A DNA stretch of 64,000 bases from Strigamia acuminata (GCA_949358305.1 OX442314.1:46446581-46510580); one strand, 5' to 3'. Counted from the first letter of the stretch, positions 45,198-56,384 are shown. Made by a program: numbers and translations. Notes: generated from the letters alone by a model not told the origin.

Positions 45198-45627
45198 TTT
45201 GTTCATGCTTTGTTAAATGTTTTTTGAAATTATCATTTCAACTAGAATAAGCACACAAATGGTACTTGAATGGTTATTATCCAGTATGAATTGCAATATG
45301 TTTTCTTAAATCTTTATTTTAAATACAGGAATAATCACACAAATGGCACTTGAATGGTTTTTCTCCAGTGTGGGTTAATAAATGTCTTCTTAGAGTTCCA
45401 CTTTCACTGCAGAAATAATCACACAAATGGCACTTGAATGGTTTTTCTCCAGTATGAATTTTCATATGGACAATCATATATTGTTTTAATCAAAAGGAAA
45501 GTGAACACGTTTGACATTTGAATGGCTTTTCACCAGCGTGTTTGAGCATGTGATGTTTCAAAAGACAATAATACGAACATGAATAGTCGCACAAATTGCA
45601 ACTGTATTTTTGAAGTGTTCTCTCCAT
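45198..45627 (-). pseudogene. Zinc-finger unit 3, nonsense-broken and shortened
   Basis: The start is that of unit 1 (ATG at 45627, MERTLQKYSC). Finger 2 has a TGA (45492-45490) where unit 1 has CGG. About five fingers remain instead of 11 or 12; the later ones carry further stops near 45320 and 45280. The 5'UTR intron and upstream block are retained. It is a dead duplicate. Confidence 0.85.
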
Positions 45628-45679
45628 TTTTGACTTTCAGTTTTTAGCAGATGACTCTCGATGACGCTGAAATAAACTC

Positions 45680-46303
45680 GTTCTAAAATTTAAAGAAAAA
45701 AAAAATTTTTAACTTGTTCCCCTGACAACTCAACAACCCTAACTCTACTCTTCTAATCAATCTACTCGCTTTTCTGCACTAGAAAAAAAATAGTTACTTA
45801 ACTAACCTGTAACTGATTTTAACTTTGTGAGGTCAGGTGAGTACCCTGATCACAAAGAATCCAGTCGAATCCTGGTGCAACAGAATCGCGGTCGAATTCG
45901 CCTGTTAGGCCTAACGTTCGTCGCCCGAGCACAATTGCACCACACGTTTATAAACTGTAAAATGTAAAAATAAAACGCACTTAAAAGAAAACCACAAATT
46001 AGTATCTCCTCTGCCATCAACCATCATCTGGAAATCTTTCAAATTATTCAAGTATTTAGAAACTTTGATACCTTTAAAACGTAACAGAAATGCATTTAAT
46101 CGCGCACGAACGAGAAACTGCGATGTGTGGCGTGGTAAACAATGTCACAACGCACCCACACCTAACGGCGCACACACAAACTAAAATAAATAAATAAGTA
46201 ACCACTCAGAGGATGAGTTGAGCGCATCTCAGTATTCTAGCTTCATAGTTTGCTCAGACCAGAGGTGCTGTCCTTTTATTGTTGAAGTTCTGGAACAATT
46301 TTG
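45680..46303 (-). other. Upstream block of unit 3
   Basis: The conserved upstream sequence of the family recurs, with the intron donor near 45808, TTAGGCCTAA near 45905 and the GAACGAGAAA box near 46108. No coding frame is present. Confidence 0.45.
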
Positions 46304-46455
46304 CTTTACCGGCAAACGAAAACGGAAGCGGAAACCAGTTATACTACTTTCAATTGCCCTCATATGACCCAAAACCGTAAACACCATTCGGTTTCTCATC
46401 CTTGAATACTCCTAAATTTAAATTTTGGAGATGATTTGAGAGGTGGCCGGTAAAG
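46304..46455. mobile_element. Internally deleted copy of a foldback MITE
   Basis: Its ends CTTTACCGGC and GCCGGTAAAG match those of 56137-56384, but most of the left arm is missing. It sits at the equivalent position upstream of its zinc-finger unit, so the insertion predates the duplication of these units. Confidence 0.65.
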
Positions 46456-46679
46456 TAAAATTATACAGTCAAGTAAAGTGTTTTAGATTAAATAAAATTG
46501 CAGTTCTCCTTCCACCTAATTAACACACACTGTCCAAGCACTAACTAGTAGAGATTTGATTTCCAGTAATCGGGTTTATTGAGTAAGGAATCTTTTTCAC
46601 TATTCACTGATTATTCACTCAGCCTGATGAGTGAAGCAACGTGAGAGAGGAATCCCACATGGAATTGAGTTGTAATAAT

Positions 46680-47504
46680 GCATGAACACGGCAGCTTTTA
46701 TTTTTATTTTTTACAAGTTTTGGGAAGAAATAATAAATTGGAAATGAAAGAATATACAGAAACTGCAGATTTTGTTTTGTAGATGAAAGAAATTAAAACA
46801 AATTTCAGTTTTCTTAAATTTGAGTTGAATACAAAATGCAATTTAAAATACAGAACTTTCAATGCGTAAATACATAAATCAATGCAGAAATAATAACACG
46901 TACCGGTATTCGTGGTAAGCAGGATTCCATTCAACCTTTTTATTTTACCAGGAATATTTTCTACCAGGAAACATTTTCGACCCGGTTGAAAGGAATTCTG
47001 ATGAAAAAAATTTTTAAAAATTAAATTGAAATGCACTAACTTAATGCACCAATAAAAAACAGAAATTAAACCATTTTGAATTTAAGAACACAGGAATATG
47101 GACACAAATAGCACTTGAATTGTTTTCTCTCGTGCGGGTTAATAAATGTTTATTTAAATCTTCACTTGCGTCGAAGAGAAGGCACACAAATGGCAATTAA
47201 ACGTTTTTTTTTTGGTATAAATTTTTAAATAAATTTACAAATTCCTATTTCGATTGCAAGATAAAGCACACGTTTTTTGTGTGTCACTATCCATAAAAAA
47301 TTGGAAATTAAACGAGAAAAATGTACAAACGCAGCAAGTAGCAGGTTTTCAATTGTAGATGAAAGAAATTGAAACAAAATTTTTGAATTGAAAACAAAAA
47401 CAAAATGTCATTTGAATTAAAATTAGAATTACAGAATTATGAACTTAATGAAGTATTACTTTGTATGCTTTGTTACATGTTTTCTAAAATTATTATTTCT
47501 ACTA
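46680..47504 (-). other. 3' flank of zinc-finger unit 4, with fossil fingers
   Basis: This is the same flank as at 1550-2300, with fossil fingers near 47100-47190. No open gene is present. Confidence 0.55.
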
Positions 47505-48299
47505 CTAGAATAAGCACACAAATGGTTTTTCTCCTGTATGGCTTAATAAATGTCTCTTTAAATTTCCATTTTGACTGCTGGAATAAGCACACAAACAGCA
47601 CTTGAATGGTTTTTCTCCAGTATGTGTTAATAAATGTTTTTTTAAATTTTCACTTCCACTGCAGGAATAATCACACAAATGGCACTTGAATGGTTTTTCT
47701 CCACTATGGATTAACAAATGCATTTTTAAATTACTACTTGTAGTACAGGAATAATCACACAAATGGCACTTGAATGGTTTTTCTCCAGTGTGGATTAATA
47801 AATGACTTTTTAGAGATCCGCTTTGATTGCTGGAATAATCACACAAATGGCACTTGAAAGGTTTTTCTCCACTGTGGGTTAATAAATGTCTTCTTAGAGT
47901 TCCGCTTTCACTGCTGGAATAATCACACAAATGACACTTAAATGGTTTTTCTCCAGTGTGGATTATTAAATGTCTTTTTAGATTTACACTTTCTCTGCTG
48001 GAATAATCACAGAAATGGCACTTGAATGGTTTTTCTCCAGTATGGGTTAATAAATGTGTTTTTAGAGTTCTACTTTCTCTGCTGGAATAATCACACAAAT
48101 GGCACTCGAATGGTTTTTCTCCAGTATGAATTCTCATATGGACAATCATGCGTTGTTTAAGCCGAAAAGAAAGTGAACATGTTTTACATTGGAAAGGCTT
48201 TTCACCAGTGTGTTTAAGCATGTGTTGTTTTAAAAGACAATAATACAAACACGAATAGTCACACAAATTGCAACTGTAATCCTTCTTTTTTCTCTCCAT
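47505..48299 (-). CDS. C2H2 zinc-finger protein, unit 4, 9 fingers
   Basis: A 264-residue protein starts MERKKKDYSCNLCDYSC and has nine complete fingers. The tenth ends early as FVCLF: compared with its relatives an 11-base deletion removed the first cysteine region and shifted the frame, so the stop TAG comes at once. The remaining fingers keep all ligands, so the protein may still work. Unlike the other units, the upstream sequence (48300 on) lacks the family's intron and exon 1, so it has a different promoter or none. Its expression is therefore doubtful. Confidence 0.8.
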   Translation of the reverse strand: MERKKKDYSCNLCDYSCLYYCLLKQHMLKHTGEKPFQCKTCSLSFRLKQRMIVHMRIHTGEKPFECHLCDYSSRESRTLKTHLLTHTGEKPFKCHFCDYSSRESVNLKRHLIIHTGEKPFKCHLCDYSSSESGTLRRHLLTHSGEKPFKCHLCDYSSNQSGSLKSHLLIHTGEKPFKCHLCDYSCTTSSNLKMHLLIHSGEKPFKCHLCDYSCSGSENLKKHLLTHTGEKPFKCCLCAYSSSQNGNLKRHLLSHTGEKPFVCLF

Positions 48300-49991
48300 T
48301 TTAAATAGAAAAATAACGAGATTTTTAGCTCTAGGTCGGTCACTTTCTGCTGGCAGATCACACGGAAAATGAATGCACTCTCAACCTACAAGAAATTGAA
48401 TGTTCCGTAAATATTTGGACAGTCTTCAAGAACTAACAGATCATAAAATAATAAAAAGTAAATCTCCATCATGTCCTAATTTCTTGTGTGGCATGTCTTA
48501 CATACCTCAATTCGTAGAATTCAAATAAGCCTAACGATTCTCCTATTGTCTCGTAAAAGCGCGCGCAACATGAGCTGATCAGGGAATTGTGGGTAGTCTA
48601 GAATGGCGAAACAGATAGAGCCATGTCTTGAGCATTAATTGTGATTATCTTGTCAAAAGGACGATACTGTGGGATAATCAACACTATCACGCTCATTATT
48701 TGCGATAATGTTGGTTAGAAATCTGACCAAACAGACATATCGTAATCCTATTTGAATAAGGCTCCATTTTAAATACCGGTATATGTTTTAAAAAAATTGT
48801 TTTACATTTAAAATATATAGTAAAATATATAGTAAATATAGTAATATAGTGTAAGCTGTATCGGTCAAAGACTAGTTCACCCAATTCTGTTTTACACTGT
48901 ACATATGTTCCAGAAATAAAAAATAAACCTGTAAAAAGAAACTGTACCTGGAGAAATAGATGATTGGTTCCATCCATATCATTTGGCAACAAACAAAAGA
49001 AATTCCATAAATATTTCGTAGGAAATTACAGTTAATATTGGTTCTTGAAATTTACATCACATTAGGATTTTAAACAGGCAATATTTACTCTATTGCTCGT
49101 CAGTCGCAAAAACGTAGCAAAAGCGTTTGGAAAACGTTACAAAACATAAGAAAACCACCGTGAGATCATTTTACACATTAGTGCTGGAATTAGCAAAAAT
49201 AGTCCTAGACATCAAATTAAATAGTGCTGAAAATGTTGTGTCGGGTTCAGTTTTTTTCGTACCAAACCCAGAATTGAAATTTTTTCTAGGTCGTGTTAAA
49301 TAACAATAGAGAAGAAAATAAGACCGTAAAAACAGAATTTGGAATATTAATGACTGATATTCATAGTAATTGTACCAGGTTAGTTATTAGTCATTGCGTC
49401 AGTGAGGTTCAATTCTGACATGCAGACTCCTGAACATATGTGTATAATACGTTGCGGTCATTTTGATGCATAATTGTCCTCCCCTAGGCATGAGGCGACC
49501 GACCGCCACTCACAATTGTTTAGTCAAGCAAATGCACAAATGAAATTCAGTCATGATTTGAACCATTTAAACCATGAAATTTCTGTTTAAAAATTCCATA
49601 CTCCAAGCTATCTCAGAGAGAATTTTTGAAAATCGCCAAGTAAACGCCTGGAAACCATTGATGAAATAGGGATGTTTCATAATTTCTTTTGCAACTAAAA
49701 CGAAAACAAATACGGAGTAATTAATTTTAATAAACATCCTTTTAGTGGCAATAATTACTAATCTTATGTCCAATCATCAGCTTCTGATAATGGTTCAAAA
49801 TCGTGACCAGATTGACCCTGATCTAATTTTTTTTTAATTATGTAAAAAAAATTTAAAAAAAAACTTAATCCAAATTAAATTGAAACTGCACTTGATGAGC
49901 CATCTTAATTTTATTAATTGAGCAAAAAACTTATGATTTATTTCATCAAGTAATACAAAATGCAAAAATCAAGCATTTTGAATTTAAAAAT
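48300..49991. other. Intergenic between unit 4 and copia-2
   Basis: AT-rich DNA with ATATAGTAAAATATATAGTAA-like simple sequence near 48815-48850. No gene, exon pair or transposon end is recognised up to about 49900. From about 49925 the unit 3' flank sequence starts again and is interrupted by copia-2. Confidence 0.4.
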
Positions 49992-50173
49992 TGTAATGTT
50001 TGTCAAAACGATTCAGTCGAAACACAATGTTGAACAAATAAAGAAGTTGAACTTTACTTCGTGAAAATACAAGTCGAACTGCCGTTCGAAAACTTTAAAC
50101 AATACTAGAGCGCGCGGCGCGTGACACACACGATTTCAATACGTTTAACATACGTAACAACTTAAAACTAACA
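49992..50173 (-). repeat. 3' LTR of copia-2
   Basis: The minus strand starts TGTTAGTTTTAAG and ends GACAAACATTACA. It is preceded by a purine-rich GGCGGAGTAT. Confidence 0.94.
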
Positions 50174-50202
50174 ATACTCCGCCTGAAAGCGTCTGTGTTA
50201 AT

Positions 50203-53200
50203 TCAATCGCGCTCTTCTAGGATCTTCTCCTTGATTGGTCTCAATCCCAGCATCGGGCGGAACTTCTCGAATTTATTCCGCTGTAGAGGCTTCGTGAAGA
50301 TATCAGCCTCGTTGTCATCCGTCGCAATATAGTCCAACTTCACTATCTTCTTTTTGACTTGATCACGAACAAAGTGAAATTGAAGATCTATATGCTTCGT
50401 TCGTCGTTTTTCAACATTATTTTCGGCAAACGCTTTCGCTGGTTTGTTGTCGCAAAATAACGTTGTTGGGCTGTCCCCAAGAAACTGTTTCATGCCAATT
50501 TCTTCAAGTAATCGGCGTATCCATATGACATCTTTAGCACAACTCGCCATTGCGACGTACTCCGCCTCCATCGTTGACGTGGCGACGATCGTCTGTTTCT
50601 TGCTTTGCCAGCTAATTGCATTTTCGCCAATTTTCAATAATGTCCCCGAGCATGATTTTCGAGTTTCCTTGCAATTAGCCCAATCAGCGTCGGCGTAGGC
50701 TTTCAAGATCCCATGTTGCTTTTCATAATGCAATCCATAATTCGCCGTTCCTGCCAAATATTTTAATATTTGTTTGGCTTTCTTCCAATGCACGACTTTC
50801 GGTTTCGCATTGTATTTTGCCAAAAAGTTGACTCCAAAAGCAATGTCCGGTCGTGTACAATTTGCAATGTACGACAAACATCCAATTAATTCTCGGTAAG
50901 GACATCCTGTTGCATCCGGACTTTCTTCTTCTGTTTTGTCATCTTTTTGTTGTGCTTTCATCGGAGTGGATATTGATTTGGCCTCTTCCAATCCAAACTT
51001 TTCAGTAACCTTGACAATGTATTTCTCTTGCGTCAAGTAGTGACTCCCGGTTGAGTTTTTGCCAAATTCGATTCCAAGCATATATTTTAATTCTCCGAGT
51101 TCTTTTATGTCGAAACATGATTTGAGCTTTTTCTTCATTTTCTTGATCGTTTTCTTGGTCTGTCCGGCAACAATCATATCGTCCACGTAGATGCCAATGA
51201 TTCCCATTTTGTCACCGATCTTGATCCAATAAACGCATGAATCTGCTCCGCATCTCTTGAATCCGACTTTTTCAAGTTCTTCATTTAACTTGTCATTCCA
51301 GGTTCTTCCTGACTGTTTTAAACCGTATAAAGATTTGATCAAATGACACACCTTTCCGTCTGTGTTTTCATCTTCCAATCCTTCTGGCATTTGCAAATAT
51401 ACTTGTTCTTCTAGAACTCCATGCAGATATGCTGTCGTGACGTCCAGTTGCTCTAATTCCCAACCAAGCATGACTGCCACTGCCAAAATCGATCGTATTG
51501 TTTCGATTCCTGCCACTGGTGAGTATGTGTCGGTGTAATCTTCTCCATACCTTTGGGTAAATCCTTTGGCCACCAATCGAGCCTTGTAACGCTCAATTGA
51601 ACCATCTGCATGTCGCTTGATTCGAAAAATCCATTTACAACCAATTGCTGTTTTGTCCTTTGGTAATTTCGTAATTTCCCAGGTACCATTCTTCTTCAAA
51701 CTTCCAAGTTCGCTTGCAATTGCTTCTTTCCACTTTTCGGAATCTTTGCCGCCAATTGCCTCATTGTATGTCCTTGGTTCCTCGTAATCGCAAATTAAAG
51801 CACTTGCTGCTATTTCGTCGATTTCGTCATCCGAAGATTCTTCGTCATCAGCTTGACCAGCTTTGACTTCCGGTCCCGGTTCATCATCAGCTTGTGGTTG
51901 ATCTTGTTGCTGATTTTCGCTGCTACGCAATTTCATCTGCGTTGGCTCATAAACCTTTTTGACGGCTTCCCCCTTTTTCGGACGTCCAGGCTTTTTCTTC
52001 GCAACTTCCGGTTTCTCTTTCTCCGCCTCGAAGAATAGCGTCGTAACTTCTTCTTGCGTGCCTTCGGTTGTCTTGTCGTATTCCGAACCCAATTCGTCTT
52101 CCTTGAAGACTGCGTCGCGTGAAGTCACAATTGTCTGTTTTTCTGGACACCAAAAACGATAAGTTTTCTCTCCAAGCATGTATCCGATAAAAATGCATTG
52201 TTGTCCTCGTTTATCCAGCTTCTTCCTCTTCTGTGAAGGGATGTGGACAACTGCCTTGCAGCCGAATGCTCGTAGATATCCCACTGATGGTTTTCGGTTA
52301 TACCAAACTTCGTATGGCGTTTTTCCTGTCGTCTTCGTGACCGACCTGTTGCGTATGTACGCGGCCGTATACACGGTTGAGAATGGTCCCGCGACATCTG
52401 AATGTATTAGTCCCAGTATTTCGTCTGCAAGTTTTGTTTCTGACTTCTTAAATGGCTGGCGTGTCGACTTTCCTTGCATGCAACTCTCACATTTTTGTGA
52501 TGACGTTTTGTCCATTTGCATCCCGTTGACCAAATTTTCCTTTGCCATTTTCTCGAGACTCGAAGTTGAGACGTGCATGAATCTGCGATGCCACGTTTCC
52601 GTGCTGACTTGTTCGCTTGCCGACGTCAAACCATATTTGGTCATCTCTTGTATCGGGTACATGCCATTTTTCCGTGTTGACCTCAAAACTTCTACGTCCT
52701 CCTCGTCCAAAACTCTGCAAACTCCTTTCTTGAAAATCAATGTATATCCTCTTTCTTCCAGCTGCGAAACGGATAAAAGATTCATTGCTACGTCTGGAAT
52801 GTACAACACGTGTGATAAAATCGCTGAAGTTTGACCCCCGTTGTGTTCAAAAATCAAGTCTATATCTCCTTGTGCTTTCGTTTCCACTTTTGTTCCATTT
52901 GCAATCGTTATCTTTTCCGTCTTCGTCGACTTCAAATTCTGGAATTTTTCCTTGTGGGCGGATATGTGGTGCGTTGCACCTGAATCGAGATACCATGTCC
53001 CTGACGATCCTACGGTAATTACGTACGCTGACATCATCTTCTTTTTGGACTCTGTCGATTCCTTCTTGCCACTTGACTGCCTTTCTTTCTTTGGTTTGTT
53101 GCAGTCCCTCGCGAAATGCCCAAACTTTCCGCAATTGTAGCATTTTACATTCTTTGTTGACTTCTGCTTCTGTGCCGGTAATGCTGTATTCTCGCTTCTC

Positions 53201-53799
53201 GTTGTCGCTTTGTTGCGACGGGCCGCTTCCGACAACAATATCTCCTTCACTTTCTTTGCTGTGAAGTCTGCTGCCGCTATTGTGTGCACTGACATGATGA
53301 GTGATTCGTACTCTTCTCCAAGTCCGCACAACAATGCCCACGCGAGTTCCTTGTCCGACACCGTTTCTCCCGCATTCGTCAACCGCTCTGCACATCCCGA
53401 AACTTGTGATATATACGTCTCCATGGCCGTATCCGACTTCTTCTCGGTGGTGTACAACTCCTTTCTCAGTTGCACAACTCTCAATGTATTTGTCGGTTCA
53501 TACGTGTCCTTCAGTATATCCCACGCTTCTTTTGGTGTTTTCAAACCACGGATGTGTTGTTGCTGTTCACTCTTGATAGTCAGGCCAATAACTGCATAAG
53601 CCTTGCTTCGCAATTCTGCCAACTTGGTCACGTCTTTCTCTGTAGTCGTCCCATCAACTACCCCGAACAGTCCTTTTTCATTTAACACCAACTTGGTATT
53701 AAACGCCCATGACGCATAGTTCATGCCATTCAGCTTCTCGATGCCAAATGCTGTCGTCCCTGACGACAATGACGAGGTTGCTGTGATCGTATCGGTCAT
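50203..53799 (-). CDS. Copia-2 gag-pol, open frame, integrase core deleted
   Basis: The protein has 1198 residues. In order: gag, a CCHC knuckle (CYNCGKFGHFARDC), protease (LDSGATHHIS), the integrase HHCC finger (ending CESCMQGKS), then the first integrase aspartate in HSDVAGPFST. The frame jumps at residue 475/476 straight to VYTAAYIRNR. The normal SDNGGEY and QNG.AER blocks, with the second Asp and the Glu, are missing, roughly 100 residues. Reverse transcriptase (YVDD at 871-874) and RNase H (ADADWA, EAEYVAMA) are intact. The deletion preserves the frame. The product could reverse transcribe but not integrate by itself. Confidence 0.93.
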   Translation of the reverse strand: MTDTITATSSLSSGTTAFGIEKLNGMNYASWAFNTKLVLNEKGLFGVVDGTTTEKDVTKLAELRSKAYAVIGLTIKSEQQQHIRGLKTPKEAWDILKDTYEPTNTLRVVQLRKELYTTEKKSDTAMETYISQVSGCAERLTNAGETVSDKELAWALLCGLGEEYESLIMSVHTIAAADFTAKKVKEILLSEAARRNKATTRSENTALPAQKQKSTKNVKCYNCGKFGHFARDCNKPKKERQSSGKKESTESKKKMMSAYVITVGSSGTWYLDSGATHHISAHKEKFQNLKSTKTEKITIANGTKVETKAQGDIDLIFEHNGGQTSAILSHVLYIPDVAMNLLSVSQLEERGYTLIFKKGVCRVLDEEDVEVLRSTRKNGMYPIQEMTKYGLTSASEQVSTETWHRRFMHVSTSSLEKMAKENLVNGMQMDKTSSQKCESCMQGKSTRQPFKKSETKLADEILGLIHSDVAGPFSTVYTAAYIRNRSVTKTTGKTPYEVWYNRKPSVGYLRAFGCKAVVHIPSQKRKKLDKRGQQCIFIGYMLGEKTYRFWCPEKQTIVTSRDAVFKEDELGSEYDKTTEGTQEEVTTLFFEAEKEKPEVAKKKPGRPKKGEAVKKVYEPTQMKLRSSENQQQDQPQADDEPGPEVKAGQADDEESSDDEIDEIAASALICDYEEPRTYNEAIGGKDSEKWKEAIASELGSLKKNGTWEITKLPKDKTAIGCKWIFRIKRHADGSIERYKARLVAKGFTQRYGEDYTDTYSPVAGIETIRSILAVAVMLGWELEQLDVTTAYLHGVLEEQVYLQMPEGLEDENTDGKVCHLIKSLYGLKQSGRTWNDKLNEELEKVGFKRCGADSCVYWIKIGDKMGIIGIYVDDMIVAGQTKKTIKKMKKKLKSCFDIKELGELKYMLGIEFGKNSTGSHYLTQEKYIVKVTEKFGLEEAKSISTPMKAQQKDDKTEEESPDATGCPYRELIGCLSYIANCTRPDIAFGVNFLAKYNAKPKVVHWKKAKQILKYLAGTANYGLHYEKQHGILKAYADADWANCKETRKSCSGTLLKIGENAISWQSKKQTIVATSTMEAEYVAMASCAKDVIWIRRLLEEIGMKQFLGDSPTTLFCDNKPAKAFAENNVEKRRTKHIDLQFHFVRDQVKKKIVKLDYIATDDNEADIFTKPLQRNKFEKFRPMLGLRPIKEKILEERD

Positions 53800-54217
53800 T
53801 GTTGGAAATTTTCACTTTTACAACAATTGGTTTCAGAAATCTCACTTGCTGACAATATGACGTAATTTTCACGCACCGTTTTGTGTTGAATCCGTCTCTC
53901 GGCAAATTTGATACGTTCGAAAAATAAAAACGTTTTGTTTTTAACCCTATTTCGAACCCAAGTCCTTTTTACAGGTCGTTGAAACCAAAAATCGACGAAA
54001 TTTCGATACTGGAATCCAATTCGCTGATCCGCACGTCGTACAGTTCAATTCCGTTAGGCTTAACCCCGTTAGGCTTAACTTCTCTGGTTCCCGTCGTCAC
54101 GTTCGCTCGACGTTCGAATTCGCACTCGTAGATTCGAAAAAATGTCCAAAATTTACTCACACAATACTCAGAGTCCCGATGAACACGTTTGCTGTCGCAC
54201 TGGAGCCCATAACCATT

Positions 54218-54399
54218 TGTAATGTTTGTCAAAACGATTCAGTCGAAACACAATGTTGAACAAATAAAGAAGTTGAACTTTACTTCGTGAAAATACAAGT
54301 CGAACTGCCGTTCGAAAACTTTAAACAATACTAGAGCACGCGGCGCGGGACACACACGATTTCAATACGTTTAACATACGTAACAACTTAAAACTAACA
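54218..54399 (-). repeat. 5' LTR of copia-2
   Basis: It pairs with 49992-50173 at equal length. The 418-bp leader between it and the ATG at 53799 contains the primer site. Confidence 0.94.
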
Positions 54400-54667
54400 A
54401 AAATTATGAACAAGGTGAATTTTTTTCATTTTTGTAAGCCCGGTTAAATGCTTTTTTCAATATCTCATTTTGGTAACAGAAATAATCATTCAAATAACAC
54501 TTGGGTGGCTTTTGAGCAGGTTTTGATTTGTGGATTAAACAAATTGAAGCAAAATCTTTGAGTTGAAAATAAAAACAAAATCTTTGGGTTGAAAACAAAA
54601 ACAAAATGTCATTTGAATTAAAATAAGAATTATTACAGAATTATGAATTTAATGAACAATGTGATTA
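54400..54667 (-). other. 3' flank of zinc-finger unit 5, with fossil fingers
   Basis: This continues the flank split by copia-2, with the same fossil finger (CYLNDYFCYQ) as in units 1 and 2. Confidence 0.6.
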
Positions 54668-55436
54668 TTACTCTGTATGCTTTGTTAAATGTTTTTTCAA
54701 AGTATCACTTCGACTACTAGAATAAGCACACAAATGGCACTTGAATGGTTTTTCTCCAGTATGAATTGCAATGTGTTTTCTTAAATCTGAACTTTGAATA
54801 CAAGAATAATCACACAAATGGCACTTGAATGGTTTTTCTCCGCTGTGGGTTAATAAATGTCTTTTTAAATTTTCAAATTGACTGCTGGAATAATCACACA
54901 AATGGCACTCGAATGGTTTTTCTCCAGTATGTGTTAATAAATGTTTTTTTAGAGTTCCACTTTCTCTGCAGGAATAATCACACAAATGGCACTTGAATGG
55001 TTTTTCTCCACTATGAGTTAACAAATGTTTTTTTACATTACAACTTGCAGTACAGGAATAAGTACACAAATGGCACTTGAATAGTTTTTCTCCGATTCTC
55101 TAAAATATGACGCGTTTTGCATCATTTCCGGTAGTGAAAATCCAGATAATCGAGAGAATCGGATTATCATTTTGAAATTGAACGCGCCTAGTGTCTTTTT
55201 AGAGTTCTACTTTCTCTGCTGGAATAATCACACAAATGGCACTCGAATGGTTTTTCTCCAGTATGTATTTTCATATGGACAATCATGCTTCGTTTAAACC
55301 TAAAGGAAAGTGAACATGTTTGACATTGGAAAGGCTTCTCTCCAGTGTGTTTAAGCACGTGTTGTCTCAAAAGACAATAATATAAACACGAATAGTCGCA
55401 CAAATTGCAGCTGTATTTTTGAGGTGTTATATCCAT
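54668..55436 (-). pseudogene. Zinc-finger unit 5, broken by a 98-bp insertion
   Basis: The N-terminal part (55436 to 55192) has two full fingers and most of the third, then meets a stop just inside foreign sequence. The C-terminal part (about 55093 to 54668) has five fingers. Between them, 55094-55191 is not zinc-finger DNA, and about 16 host bases (the end of finger 3) are missing. The unit keeps the 5'UTR intron and upstream block (55500-55990). Confidence 0.85.
55094..55191. mobile_element. 98-bp insertion in zinc-finger unit 5
   Basis: It starts GATTCTCT and carries the inverted copy AGAGAATC at 55153-55160. It has no similarity to other parts of the window. No target duplication is seen because host bases were lost, so it may be a MITE or filler DNA from break repair. 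Confidence 0.5.
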
Positions 55437-56136
55437 TTTTGACTTGAAGTTTTTAGCAGATGACTCCCGATGGCGCTGAAATAAACTTGTTCTAAAATTT
55501 AAAAAAAAATTAATTTTTTAACATGTTCTCTTGTCCGCTCACAGCGGTTAGGAGCCTAGCTCTACTATTCTGATCAATCTACTCGCTTTTCTCCACTCAA
55601 AAAAAAAAAATAGTTAATTACTAAACTAACGTGTAACTGATTTTAACTTTGTGAGGTCAGGTGAGATCCCTGATCACAAAGACTCCAGTCGAATCCTGGT
55701 GGACAAGAATCGCGGTCGAATTCGTCTGTTAGGCCTAACGTTCGTCGCCCGAGCACAATTGCGCCACACGTTTATAAACTGTAAAAAGTAAAAAAATAAA
55801 ACGCAGCCAAAAGAAAACCACAGATTAGTATCTCCTCTGCCATCAACCATCATCTGCAAATCTTTCAAATTTTTTAAGTATTTAAAAACTTTGATACCTT
55901 TAAAACGTAACAGAAATGCATTTAATCGCGCACGAACGAGAAACTGCGATGTTTGACGTGGTAAACAATGTCACAACGCACCCACACCTAACGGCGCACA
56001 CACGAACTAAATAAATAAATAAATAAGCACTCACTTGTCAGAGAATTAGTTGAGCGCATCTCAGTATTCTGGCTTCAACTGTTTGCTCAGACCAGAGGTC
56101 CTGTCCATTTATTGTTGACGTTCTGAAACAATTTTG
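55437..56136 (-). other. Upstream block of unit 5
   Basis: The family's upstream sequence recurs: acceptor TTTTAG|AACAAG near 55492, donor near 55633, TTAGGCCTAA near 55730 and GAACGAGAAA near 55937. It is non-coding. Confidence 0.45.
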
Positions 56137-56384
56137 CTTTACCGGCCACCTCTTAGATCATCTCCAAAATTTGGATTTAGGGTTATTCAAGGGTGAGAAA
56201 CCGAATGGTGTTTACGGTTTTGGGTCATATGAGGGCAATTGAAAATAGTATAACTGGTTGTTAATCTCCTGATTTCCGCTTCCGTTTTCGTTTGCCCCCA
56301 AAACCGTAAACGCCATTCGATTCCCCACCCTTGACTACCCCGAAATCCAAATTTTGCAGATGATCTGAGATGTGGCCGGTAAAG
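56137..56384. mobile_element. Foldback MITE with arms of about 100 bp
   Basis: Long imperfect inverted repeats start at CTTTACCGGCCAC (56137) and end GTGGCCGGTAAAG (56384). The arms share 'agatcatctcc/gcaaaatttgg', 'caagggtg', and 'ccattcg/cggtttt' blocks. A deleted copy is at 46304-46455 and an interior fragment at about 8218-8270. No coding capacity. The target duplication is unclear. Confidence 0.7.

Larger units (their letters stand above)
49992..54399 (-). mobile_element. Copia-2, Ty1/copia retrotransposon with an integrase deletion
   Basis: This 4408-bp element is on the minus strand, with 182-bp LTRs at 49992-50173 (3') and 54218-54399 (5') that differ at two positions (about 99% identity). 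The target duplication is AAAAT (49987-49991 and 54400-54404). The empty site is seen in the paralogous zinc-finger flank at 1315-1335. A copia-type primer site (GGTTATGGGC) lies at 54214-54205. The single ORF is open but lacks the integrase core. Confidence 0.95.

Noticed and set aside
48815-48855. ATATAGTAAAATATATAG tract as a promoter
   Set aside because: Simple AT repeat with no transcript context.
52178-52834. 218-codon plus-strand ORF inside copia-2
   Set aside because: Antisense shadow of the copia-2 polyprotein with no domain of its own.
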